A stretch of DNA of 32,821 nt from Clostridiales bacterium (lineage in GTDB: Bacteria; Bacillota; Clostridia; Christensenellales; Borkfalkiaceae). The stretch lies in assembly GCA_015055725.1 (NCBI GenBank), contig SVHO01000015.1, forward strand, positions 1 through 32,821, in the 5' to 3' direction. The notes under the pieces are model-generated. The model did not search any database. It was not told the DNA's origin and saw nothing but the letters and a program-made list of their open reading frames with translations. Positions 6,461 through 13,865 of this stretch are shown piece by piece (positions within the stretch are counted from its first letter, which is position 1; each line of letters begins with the position of its first letter). The translations under genes and the position numbers were made by a program.

Positions 6461-7813
6461 ATGAGCGATAAAATTTTGAAAGTTGGTTATGCAAAAGTAA
6501 ACGTCAACCCCCCAATGGGAATTGACGTGACTGGGTATTATAAAGTTCGTAAAGCGGATGGAATTTTAGACGATTTGGAAATAGTTGCAACCGCTTTTAA
6601 TCAAAACGGAAAAACGATTCTTGTTATTGCGATTGACAACTGTGGTATTAAAAAAGAAGTGATAGATGAATTCAAAGAAAAAATTACCGAAAGAACGGGT
6701 GTTCCTGCCGGGGCAATTTATATTCACGTGACCCACACGCATACGGGCCCAAGAGTTGTTCCCGTAGCAGAAGACCAATTCCAAGCAGATTATAAAACTT
6801 TGTTGTTTAGCAGAATTGCAGACGTTGCGCAATTTGCAATCGAAGACCTTAAGCCTGCAAAAATGGGTTATGGTGTTGGCGAAGCGAAAAAAGTTGCGTT
6901 TATCCGTCGTTATAAAATGAAAGACGGCACGACTAAAACTAACCCAGGTGTTAATAATCCTGATATAGTTGCACCTATCGGTGAGCTTGATGAAAGCGTT
7001 AACGTTGTTCGTTTTGATAGAGAAGGTGCTGAAACGGTTGTTTTAGTTAACTTTGCAAACCACCCAGACGTTGTTGGGGGAAACAAAATTTCTTCAGACT
7101 GGCCTGGTCTTACTAGAAGATTTGTTGAAAAAGCAATTGATAACACAAAATGTATTTTCCTTAACGGTGCACAAGGGGATGTAAACCACGTTAACGTTCA
7201 CCCCACCAAAGGCGACTTTAACGATATGTTTAACGACTTTGACGGTTGCTCACGTGGATATGGACACGCAAGACATATCGCGCGCGTTGTGACGGGTGCA
7301 GTTTTAAGTGTTTACGACAAGGTTGAATACGTTGACGTTGACGATATTAAATATTCTTTAACTTACGTTCAAGTTCCCGTAAACAAAGCAGACCCCAAAG
7401 ACTTGCCACTTGCGCATAAATATACAGATTTGCACCTTGCAGGCCGTGATGATGAAATTCCGTTTAAGGCAATGATGCTCACCACAGTCGTTGCAGAGGC
7501 AATGAGAATGGTTAGGCTCGAAAACGAACCCGAGTTTTACGATTTACCGTTCGGTGCGGTTGCTATCGGTAAGGTTGCACTTTTCGGTATCCCTGGCGAA
7601 CCGTTCAACGCAGTTGGTAGGGGTGTTAAGAAGGCTGAAGGTTGGGATTTGATTATTCCTACTTGCTTAACTAACGGCTCTGAAGGTTATTATCCGATGC
7701 AAGACTCTTATGACGAAGGCGGTTATGAGGCGCGTACTTCAACCTTTAAGGCAGGCACTGCTGAAAAGATTGTAGTTGAAGGCGTTAAGATTTTAGACCA
7801 ATTGAAAAAATAA
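6461..7813 (+). CDS. Neutral/alkaline-ceramidase-like zinc hydrolase, copy 1
   Basis: The 450-residue product resembles the N-terminal catalytic domain of neutral/alkaline ceramidases. Visible family signatures are THTHTG (His92, His94), NHPDVVGG (His201), the NGAQGDVN segment (235-242) and a C-terminal GSEGYYPM...GGYE segment (407-423, Glu408 and nearby tyrosines), corresponding to the zinc site of Pseudomonas ceramidase. The position of the ceramidase nucleophilic serine (GDVS) is Asn242 here. There is no signal peptide and the C-terminal Ig-like domain of true ceramidases is absent, so a cytosolic hydrolase with another substrate is more likely. AAGGAG precedes the ATG. It has its own promoter and terminator and is followed 192 bases later by a near-identical copy. 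Confidence 0.85.
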   Translation: MSDKILKVGYAKVNVNPPMGIDVTGYYKVRKADGILDDLEIVATAFNQNGKTILVIAIDNCGIKKEVIDEFKEKITERTGVPAGAIYIHVTHTHTGPRVVPVAEDQFQADYKTLLFSRIADVAQFAIEDLKPAKMGYGVGEAKKVAFIRRYKMKDGTTKTNPGVNNPDIVAPIGELDESVNVVRFDREGAETVVLVNFANHPDVVGGNKISSDWPGLTRRFVEKAIDNTKCIFLNGAQGDVNHVNVHPTKGDFNDMFNDFDGCSRGYGHARHIARVVTGAVLSVYDKVEYVDVDDIKYSLTYVQVPVNKADPKDLPLAHKYTDLHLAGRDDEIPFKAMMLTTVVAEAMRMVRLENEPEFYDLPFGAVAIGKVALFGIPGEPFNAVGRGVKKAEGWDLIIPTCLTNGSEGYYPMQDSYDEGGYEARTSTFKAGTAEKIVVEGVKILDQLKK

Positions 7814-7830
7814 TTAAAGAAAGTGTAAAA

Positions 7831-7857
7831 AAGCGGAGAAAATTCTCCGTTTTTTTA
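7831..7857 (+). terminator. Terminator of ceramidase-like copy 1
   Basis: CGGAGAA (7834-7840) pairs with TTCTCCG (7843-7849), followed by eight T. A related but rearranged hairpin follows copy 2. Confidence 0.8.
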
Positions 7858-7918
7858 TGTAGCAAATATGATTTTTATATGGATTTCTTAAAAGGTTTGT
7901 GTAAATTTAGTTAATTTA

Positions 7919-7948
7919 TTGACAATATTTTTAAGTTGTATTAAACTG
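7919..7948 (+). promoter_or_regulatory. Promoter of ceramidase-like copy 2
   Basis: TTGACA (7919-7924) is followed by a 16-17-base spacer and TTAAAC/TAAACT, matching the promoter of copy 1 at an offset of 1545 bases. It shows that the duplicated unit included the promoter. Confidence 0.55.
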
Positions 7949-8005
7949 ATATTTAATAAATAAATTTATCGTTTTTTTGATTAATGATAGATAAAGGAGA
8001 TAAAA

Positions 8006-9358
8006 ATGAGCGATAAAATTTTGAAAGTTGGTTATGCAAAAGTAAACGTCAACCCGCCAATGGGAATTGACGTGACTGGGTATTATAAAGTTCGTAAAGC
8101 GGACGGAATTTTAGACGATTTGGAAATAGTTGCAACCGCTTTTAATCAAAACGGAAAAACGATACTTGTTATTGCAATAGATAATTGTGACATAGTTAAA
8201 GAAGTCGTAAACGAATTTAAAGAAAAAATCACAAGAAGAACGGGTGTTCCTGCCGGGGCAATTTATATTCATATGACCCACACGCATACAGGCCCAAGAG
8301 TTGTGCCTGTTCCACAAGACCAACTGCAAGCAGATTATAAAACTTTGTTGTTTAGCAGAATTGCAGACGTTGCGCAATTTGCAATCGAAGACCTTAAGCC
8401 TGCAAAAATGGGTTATGGTGTTGGCGAAGCAAAAAAAGTTGCCTTTATTCGCCGTTATAAAATGAAAGACGGCACGACTAAAACTAACCCAGGTGTTAAT
8501 AATCCTGATATAGTTGCGCCCGCGGGAGAACTTGATGAAAGCGTTAACGTTGTTCGTTTTGATAGAGAAGGTGCTGAAACGGTTGTTTTAGTTAACTTTG
8601 CAAACCACCCAGACGTTGTTGGTGGAAACAAAATTTCTTCCGACTGGCCTGGTCTTACAAGAAGATTTGTCGAAAAAGCAATTGATAACACAAAATGTAT
8701 TTTTCTTAACGGCGCAGAAGGGGACGTAAATCACGTTAACGTTCACCCCACCAAAGGCGATTTTAACGATATGTTTAACGACTTTGACGGTTGCTCACGT
8801 GGATATGGACACGCAAGGCATATCGCGCGCGTTGTGACGGGTGCAGTTTTAAGCGTTTACGACAAGGTTGAATACGTTGATGTTGACGATATTAAATATT
8901 CTTTAACTTACGTTCAAGTTCCCGTAAACAAAGCAGACCCCAAAGACTTGCCACTTGCGCATAAATATACAGATTTGCACCTTGCAGGTCGTGATGATGA
9001 AATTCCGTTTGAGGCAATGATGCTTACCACAGTCGTTGGAGAAGCAATGAGAATGGTAAGTCTTGAAAACGAACCAGATTTTTACGATTTGCCGTTCGGG
9101 GCGGTTGCTATCGGTAAAGTTGCGCTTTTCGGTATCCCTGGCGAACCGTTCAACGCAGTTGGTAAGGGAATTAAAGAGGCGAAAGGTTGGGATTTGATTA
9201 TTCCCACTTGCATAACTAACGGCTCTGAAGGTTATTATCCAATGCAAGACTCTTATGACGAAGGCGGTTATGAGGCGCGTACTTCAACCTTTAAGGCAGG
9301 CACTGCAGAAAAGATTGTAATTGAAGGCATTAAGATTTTAGACCAATTGAAAAAATAA
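8006..9358 (+). CDS. Neutral/alkaline-ceramidase-like zinc hydrolase, copy 2
   Basis: This is a tandem paralogue of the preceding gene, also 450 residues and about 95% identical (I count about 22 substitutions). All predicted zinc ligands are kept (His92, His94, His201, Glu408), as is Asn242 at the ceramidase nucleophile position. Differences cluster at residues 62-107 and in the C-terminal third. The middle is nearly identical even at silent sites, which suggests gene conversion or very recent exchange. Several changes are non-conservative (Glu77 to Arg, Ala103-Glu104 to Pro-Gln, Lys/Glu swaps), so the copies may differ in partner or substrate. It has its own promoter, leader hairpin and terminator, and is cytosolic by the absence of a signal peptide. 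Confidence 0.85.
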   Translation: MSDKILKVGYAKVNVNPPMGIDVTGYYKVRKADGILDDLEIVATAFNQNGKTILVIAIDNCDIVKEVVNEFKEKITRRTGVPAGAIYIHMTHTHTGPRVVPVPQDQLQADYKTLLFSRIADVAQFAIEDLKPAKMGYGVGEAKKVAFIRRYKMKDGTTKTNPGVNNPDIVAPAGELDESVNVVRFDREGAETVVLVNFANHPDVVGGNKISSDWPGLTRRFVEKAIDNTKCIFLNGAEGDVNHVNVHPTKGDFNDMFNDFDGCSRGYGHARHIARVVTGAVLSVYDKVEYVDVDDIKYSLTYVQVPVNKADPKDLPLAHKYTDLHLAGRDDEIPFEAMMLTTVVGEAMRMVSLENEPDFYDLPFGAVAIGKVALFGIPGEPFNAVGKGIKEAKGWDLIIPTCITNGSEGYYPMQDSYDEGGYEARTSTFKAGTAEKIVIEGIKILDQLKK

Positions 9359-9371
9359 TTAAAGAAAGTGT

Positions 9372-9402
9372 AAAAAGCGGAGAATTTTTATCCGCTTTTT
9401 TT
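9372..9402 (+). terminator. Terminator of ceramidase-like copy 2
   Basis: AAAAAGCGGA (9372-9381) pairs with TCCGCTTTTT (9391-9400), followed by more T. Confidence 0.85.
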
Positions 9403-9428
9403 GATGATGAAAAGGTGGTTAAAAATCG

Positions 9429-9457
9429 TTGACAAAATATTTTATGTGTGTTAAAAT
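9429..9457 (+). promoter_or_regulatory. Promoter of the T-box leader transcript
   Basis: TTGACA -35 (9429-9434), 17-base spacer and TAAAAT -10 (9452-9457). The predicted start near 9464 leaves about 280 bases of untranslated leader. Confidence 0.7.
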
Positions 9458-9470
9458 AAACGCATTAAAG

Positions 9471-9727
9471 GCGTTGAAGAAGAGTGCGCAGTAAAACCAA
9501 ACTTAGAGAAATGGCGGTTGGTGCAAGCCACGTGCGGTTTGTTGCGTTGTAACTTTTGAGCCGAAAGGAAGAAAGCCGTTTTTGGTAAGTAGAACCTTTC
9601 CGTGTTTGCTACGTTAACGCATAGGAGTTGATGGACTCTGAAGGTGGCAGTTATAACTGCAATTTGAGTGGTACCGCGGGTGCATATGCTCTCGTCTCAA
9701 AGTCAAACTTTGGGGCGAGTTTTTTTT
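9471..9727 (+). promoter_or_regulatory. T-box riboswitch (tRNA-sensing leader) with antiterminator/terminator switch
   Basis: The gene-free stretch 9359-9745 is mostly this element. Stem I contains the usual apical motifs (AGAGA at 9505 and GGTGCAAGCC at 9520-9529). The T-box sequence TGGTACCGCGG is at 9669-9679. In the antiterminator, TTTGAG (9663-9668) pairs with CTCAAA (9696-9701). In the terminator, CTCGTCTCAAAG (9691-9702) pairs with CTTTGGGGCGAG (9708-9719) and a T-run follows. The two share bases 9696-9701 and so exclude each other. The bulge UGGU would pair with ACCA, so the sensed tRNA should have A73. The specifier is uncertain: lower-stem pairing of AAGAG (9480-9484) with CTTTT (9553-9557) leaves TTGTAA (9547-9552), making GUA (valine) the best candidate, with UUG (leucine) as an alternative. 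Confidence 0.93.
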
Positions 9728-9745
9728 CGCCCATAGGAGGTTGGT

Positions 9746-12040
9746 ATGGAACAAATGACAGGTCTTGATTTGAAGATTAAAGAGATGGCGGGGCGTATTC
9801 GCGAACTTCGTCAAATTGAAAATCTTTCAATCGAGCAAATGGCTGAAAAAACGGGTGTTTCTCCCGAAGAATATCTTGAATGTGAAAACGGAAATAAAGA
9901 CCTTAACTTTGCTTTTATTTACCGTTGCTCGCTTGCGCTTAACGTTAACGTCACGGATATTATTGAAGGGTATAGTCCAAAACTTAAAGGCTACACCGTC
10001 ACGAGATACGGTTCGGGTCAAAAAATAGCACAAGCGCATGGTATGACTTATTATAACCTTGCTTATGCTTTCCAAAACCGTATCGCAGAGCCCCTTTACG
10101 TTAGAAGCGTTTTTAGAGAAGAAGCACAAGGCAAGGATATTGAACTCACCACGCACGCAGGGCAAGAGTGCGATATTGTTATCGACGGCTATCTTATGGT
10201 TCAAATTGGCGAACATAAAGAAGTTTTAGGGCCGGGGGATAGCATTTATTACGATAGTGACACTCCGCACGGTATGATAGCGGTTAACGGGCGCGATTGC
10301 GTGTTTTACGCGATAGTTCTTAACCCCACGGGCGAGCCTATCCCAGAATTATCAAATGAAAAGAAAATTGCTAAACCTATCGTTAAAGCAACGGTTAAGG
10401 ATAGCAAAGAACGTATTTATAAAAATTATATCGACGTTGTGGAAGATGAACAAGGCACGCCCACGTCAATTAAATTTAAAAACGTTGAAAAGTTTAACTT
10501 TGCGTTTGATTTGGTTGACGCGCTTGCTGAACGCGAGCCTAATAAACTCGCTATGCTTCACGTTTCAAAGGATAAAACTGAACGTAGATTTACCTTTGCG
10601 GATATTAAAAAGGAATCTGCCCGTTCAGCAAATTACTTTAAGTCACTTGGCATCAAAAAGGGGGACAAGGTAATGCTCGTTCTCAAACGCCATTATCAAT
10701 TTTGGTTTGCAATGATAGGGCTTAATAAACTTGGGGCAGTCGCAATTTTGGCAACCAACCAACTTCAAGAGCACGATTTTGAATATAGATTTAAGGCGGC
10801 GGGTGTTAAGGCTATTATATGCACTGCCGACGGTGACACCGCTCATCAAGCAGAAATCGCTATGCAAAACTGCCCTGAATTGACGCATAAAATTATGGTT
10901 AACGGAAAAAGGGAAGGTTGGCGTTGCTTTGACGAAGAATACGCCCTTTATTCAACACACTTTAACCGCACGGAAGATACCGCTTGTGGTGACGACCCCT
11001 TGCTTATGTTCTTTACTTCGGGAACGAGTGGATATCCAAAAATGGCAATGCACAATCACAAATATCCGCTTGGGCATTTCCATACGGCAAAATATTGGCA
11101 TAACGTTGACCCTGAAGGTTTACACTTTACCATTTCCGATACTGGTTGGGCAAAATCAATGTGGGGCAAATTGTATGGACAATGGCTTTGCGAAGCACCA
11201 ACTTTCGTTTACGACTTTGACCGCTTTGATGCGAGCGATATTTTGCCTATGTTTGCAAAATATCATATCACCACTTTCTGCGCGCCACCCACAATGCTCC
11301 GTATGCTTATTAAACAAGATTTAAGCAAGTATGATTTTTCGTCTGTTCATCATATGTCAACTGCGGGCGAGGCGTTAAACCCTGAAGTTTATAGTCAATT
11401 TGAAAAGTTGACTGGGCTTCAAATCAAAGAAGGCTTTGGACAATCTGAAACGACAATGTTAATCGGTAATTTGGTTGGCAAATCACATAAGGTTGGTTCA
11501 ATGGGTAAACCTGCGCCTATATACGATATTGATATCGTTGACGATAAAGGTAATTCCGTTCCCGACGGTGAAGTTGGCGAAATAGTTGTAAACGTTAAAA
11601 ACGGCGCACCGTGTGGGTTGTTTACGGGATATTACCGTGACGAAGAAAAAACCAAAGAAGTATGGCACGACGGATTTTATCACACGGGCGATACCGCTTG
11701 GCGTGATGAAGACGGCTTTTTCTGGTACGTTGGTAGGGTTGACGACGTTATTAAGTCAAGTGGCTATCGCATAGGGCCGTTTGAAATTGAAAGCGTTATT
11801 ATGGAACTTCCATACGTTTTAGAGTGTGGCGTTTCCGCCGAACCTGACGAAGTGCGTGGGCAAGTTGTTAAGGCAAGCATAGTGCTTGTAAAAGGAACTG
11901 AGCCTAGCGAAGAGTTGAAAAAAGAAATTCAAGCATACGTTAAAGCAAAAACCGCGCCTTATAAATATCCGCGTATAGTTGTGTTCCGTGATGAACTTCC
12001 CAAAACCGTTAGCGGAAAAATACAACGCAACAAATTATAA
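9746..12040 (+). CDS. XRE/cupin/acyl-CoA synthetase (AMP-binding) fusion protein
   Basis: This 764-residue protein has three parts. Residues 14-72 form an XRE-type helix-turn-helix (IRELRQIENLSIEQMAEKTG). Residues about 115-195 form a cupin (THAGQECDIVIDG, GPGDSIYYDSDTPHG). Residues about 250-764 form an adenylate-forming ligase with the ATP loop FFTSGTSGYPK (422-432), GFGQSETT (A5), YHTGDTAWRDEDG and GRVDDVIKSSGYRIGP (A7-A8) and the terminal PKTVSGKIQR containing catalytic Lys758. The ligase domain resembles acetyl/medium-chain acyl-CoA synthetases and would activate a carboxylic acid with ATP and CoA. AGGAGG precedes the ATG. T-box control implies use when an amino acid (possibly branched-chain) is short, so activation of a branched or aromatic acid for amino-acid resynthesis is a plausible role. 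The DNA-binding domain may also regulate genes. Confidence 0.88.
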   Translation: MEQMTGLDLKIKEMAGRIRELRQIENLSIEQMAEKTGVSPEEYLECENGNKDLNFAFIYRCSLALNVNVTDIIEGYSPKLKGYTVTRYGSGQKIAQAHGMTYYNLAYAFQNRIAEPLYVRSVFREEAQGKDIELTTHAGQECDIVIDGYLMVQIGEHKEVLGPGDSIYYDSDTPHGMIAVNGRDCVFYAIVLNPTGEPIPELSNEKKIAKPIVKATVKDSKERIYKNYIDVVEDEQGTPTSIKFKNVEKFNFAFDLVDALAEREPNKLAMLHVSKDKTERRFTFADIKKESARSANYFKSLGIKKGDKVMLVLKRHYQFWFAMIGLNKLGAVAILATNQLQEHDFEYRFKAAGVKAIICTADGDTAHQAEIAMQNCPELTHKIMVNGKREGWRCFDEEYALYSTHFNRTEDTACGDDPLLMFFTSGTSGYPKMAMHNHKYPLGHFHTAKYWHNVDPEGLHFTISDTGWAKSMWGKLYGQWLCEAPTFVYDFDRFDASDILPMFAKYHITTFCAPPTMLRMLIKQDLSKYDFSSVHHMSTAGEALNPEVYSQFEKLTGLQIKEGFGQSETTMLIGNLVGKSHKVGSMGKPAPIYDIDIVDDKGNSVPDGEVGEIVVNVKNGAPCGLFTGYYRDEEKTKEVWHDGFYHTGDTAWRDEDGFFWYVGRVDDVIKSSGYRIGPFEIESVIMELPYVLECGVSAEPDEVRGQVVKASIVLVKGTEPSEELKKEIQAYVKAKTAPYKYPRIVVFRDELPKTVSGKIQRNKL

Positions 12041-12050
12041 TAAAAGAAAT

Positions 12051-12082
12051 AAAAGACCGCAACTTTCAAGTTGCGGTCTTTT
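12051..12082. terminator. Bidirectional terminator between convergent genes
   Basis: AAAAGACCGCAACTT (12051-12065) and AAGTTGCGGTCTTTT form a perfect 15-bp stem with a 2-base centre, A/T-tailed on both strands. It serves the acyl-CoA synthetase and, on the minus strand, the peptidase. Confidence 0.85.
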
Positions 12083-12095
12083 TACTTTTTAATTT

Positions 12096-13241
12096 TTATT
12101 CAAAGTAATTAAGCACTAATTCAGCAATAATTTTTAAACCGATTGGAATACTTGATTTAAGCAGTTTTTCTTCACGCGTGTGCGCACCGAAAGCAACGTG
12201 AGAACCAACGCAAACGGACGGAACACCTAAAGACATAGGGATATTTGCATCAGTTGAGCCTGAGTTTATATGGCACTTAACCCCAGAATATTTTTCGCTT
12301 ATATTAACTGCTAAATTCGTTATATCATCAAGCGCTTTTTGGTCAACGTTTTTTCCACACGGGCGGTCACCGATAAGGCGAGTGGTAATTTCTGCTAAGC
12401 CTTTTTTCCTTGCTTTTTCAACTTGTTCGTTAAAAAAGTTTTGCATATACTGTAAACAATCTTTATCATCTGAACGATATTCGTAAAGCATTGTTGCTTT
12501 TTGGGCAATAGTGTTAACCGAAGTGCCACCCTCAACGATTCCTACGTTATAAGTGGTTTTAGCGCCTTCTTTTTCAGGAACTTTGCAATTATAAAGATTG
12601 CATATTAAGTCACTCATAGCAAAAATTGCGTTGCGATTTCCAAAAGCACCGAAAGAATGCCCGCCTTCCGTTTCAAAAGTCACTTCGTATCTATGTGAAC
12701 CAACACATTTATTGACTAAGTGAGTGTAAGAGCCGTCAAACGTATAAACGGTGCTAATTCGATTAGCATAATCTTTCATAATTTGGCGAATACCCTTTAA
12801 GTTGCCCAAACCTTCTTCACAACTATTAGCAACGAACAAAATTCCGCGTTTTGAAGTTAGGTTGTTTTGTAAAACGTATTTAAGCACGGTCAACATTGAG
12901 TTAAGGCAAGCAGTGTCGTCACCTATACCCGGGCAGTAAATATATTCTTCGTCTTCAGAATAAGGCAAGGGGGTGGTGTCTGGGAAAACAAGGTCGGTAT
13001 GAGCCATAAACACAACTATCTCGTTTTTATTTTCACAGTCAATGGGGCAAACAACGTTTAGAGCGTCGTCAACTATAACGTTTTTTGCTCCGTTTTTTAT
13101 AAGCCAATTTTTAACGAATTCAACCCTTAATTCTTCTTTTCCACTTGGTGCGGGAATTTTAGCAAGTTCTTCAAGGCGAGCAAAAGTTTCATCTAAAGAG
13201 TTGTCAAGATAATCAATAACTTTCTTATCTAAGGTATACAT
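12096..13241 (-). CDS. M20-family metallopeptidase
   Basis: This cytosolic 381-residue di-zinc peptidase has the M20 ligand pattern: AHTDLVFPD (His81, catalytic Asp83), GIGDDTACL (Asp108/109), the general-base pair SCEEGLGN (Glu142, Glu143) and a C-terminal GAHTREE histidine. A GGHSFGAFG motif lies in the lid/dimerisation region. The family contains di/tripeptidases (PepT-like), carboxypeptidases and aminoacylases; the EEGLGN form and overall length fit a peptidase T-like or general M20 dipeptidase, but the substrate is open. AAGGAG precedes the ATG at 13241. It appears to be monocistronic. Confidence 0.85.
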   Translation of the reverse strand: MYTLDKKVIDYLDNSLDETFARLEELAKIPAPSGKEELRVEFVKNWLIKNGAKNVIVDDALNVVCPIDCENKNEIVVFMAHTDLVFPDTTPLPYSEDEEYIYCPGIGDDTACLNSMLTVLKYVLQNNLTSKRGILFVANSCEEGLGNLKGIRQIMKDYANRISTVYTFDGSYTHLVNKCVGSHRYEVTFETEGGHSFGAFGNRNAIFAMSDLICNLYNCKVPEKEGAKTTYNVGIVEGGTSVNTIAQKATMLYEYRSDDKDCLQYMQNFFNEQVEKARKKGLAEITTRLIGDRPCGKNVDQKALDDITNLAVNISEKYSGVKCHINSGSTDANIPMSLGVPSVCVGSHVAFGAHTREEKLLKSSIPIGLKIIAELVLNYFE

Positions 13242-13319
13242 ATTAGTCTCCTTTTTAATTATGATAAAATTATAACACGAAATAATTTTATAAACAAGAA
13301 AAAGAGCGCCCTTTTATAT

Positions 13320-13353
13320 AAAAAGAAAAACGCATAAGCACTTTGCTTATGCG
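13320..13353 (-). terminator. Terminator of spoVG
   Basis: CGCATAAGCA (13331-13340) and TGCTTATGCG (13344-13353) form a perfect 10-bp stem. On the minus strand it is followed by TTTTTCTTTT, so it ends the spoVG transcript about 100 bases after the stop. The bases between hold no gene I can support. Confidence 0.75.
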
Positions 13354-13457
13354 ACAAGAACCTATTTAAGTGATAAAAAACTACGACAAAATAACCGGAA
13401 AGAATTTTCTTATCGGTAAGAGAAAGAGCAAGATTCTTTGTTGAGAAGGCTTTTTGA

Positions 13458-13730
13458 TTATTCTACGGGTTTAGCCTTTTCTTCTTCGAAAGCAGCAAGA
13501 ATAACTTTAATGAGTTCTTCTCTGGTTTCGGTTTTGATGGGGTGTGCGATATCTTTATATTCGCCGTCACCCGTTTTCCTGCTGGGCATTGCAATAAAAT
13601 AACCTTCGTTTCCTTCAATAACTTTGATGTCGTGAACAACAAAGCAATCGTCAAAGGTCACTGAAGCAACTGCTTTAAGTTTGCTATCGTCTTTTTTGAC
13701 AATGCGTACTCTTACGTCTGTGATTTGCAT
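13458..13730 (-). CDS. spoVG: SpoVG-family regulatory protein
   Basis: The 90-residue product starts [11 protein letters not shown] and contains [11 protein letters not shown] and the strongly conserved [10 protein letters not shown] segment followed by DIAHPI, diagnostic of SpoVG, a small nucleic-acid-binding regulator of cell division and envelope functions in many Gram-positive bacteria. I chose the ATG at 13730 because the family starts here and an AGGTAGGT ribosome binding site precedes it; the open frame continues 20 codons upstream but would include the promoter. The C-terminus ends in a short charged tail ([10 protein letters not shown]). Presence of SpoVG alone does not show that the organism sporulates. 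Confidence 0.95.
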   Translation of the reverse strand: MQITDVRVRIVKKDDSKLKAVASVTFDDCFVVHDIKVIEGNEGYFIAMPSRKTGDGEYKDIAHPIKTETREELIKVILAAFEEEKAKPVE

Positions 13731-13761
13731 ATAAATACCTACCTTAAAATATATTACATAC

Positions 13762-13790
13762 ATTTTATCACACAATTTAACATATTTCAA
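13762..13790 (-). promoter_or_regulatory. Promoter of spoVG
   Basis: Minus strand TTGAAA (13785-13790), 17-base spacer, TAAAAT (13762-13767). It resembles a main-sigma promoter; I see no clear sigma-H type signature. Confidence 0.6.
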
Positions 13791-13865
13791 CAGGTTTTCG
13801 AAAAAAAACGTTAGAAATTTAAACTTTTTGGGCTTTTTTTCGCATTTTTAGCATAAATTTAGGGT

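Larger units (their letters stand above)
6374..9402 (+). repeat. Tandem duplication, unit about 1545 bp (promoter-leader-gene-terminator)
   Basis: Matching promoter, leader hairpin, 1353-bp gene and the sequence just after the stop codon occur twice at a constant offset of 1545 bp (ATG 6461 and 8006). No insertion sequence or target-site repeat is visible at the borders, so unequal crossing-over is the simplest origin. Confidence 0.9.

Noticed and set aside
6910-7146. Antisense open frames in the ceramidase-like genes
   Set aside because: They recur identically in both copies only because the genes are duplicated; they have no ribosome binding sites and reflect codon bias of the sense strand.
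6349-9430. Insertion-sequence-mediated duplication
   Set aside because: No transposase, terminal inverted repeats or target-site duplications at the unit borders.
9547-9552. Cysteine (UGU) as T-box specifier
   Set aside because: The bulge UGGU needs a tRNA with A73, and bacterial tRNA-Cys has U73.
13354-13457. Possible small RNA between spoVG and its terminator
   Set aside because: Only imperfect inverted repeats are visible and no separate promoter; it is more simply the spoVG 3' untranslated region.
13458-13730. SpoVG taken as proof of sporulation
   Set aside because: SpoVG is present in many non-sporulating Firmicutes, and no sporulation-specific gene is in the window.
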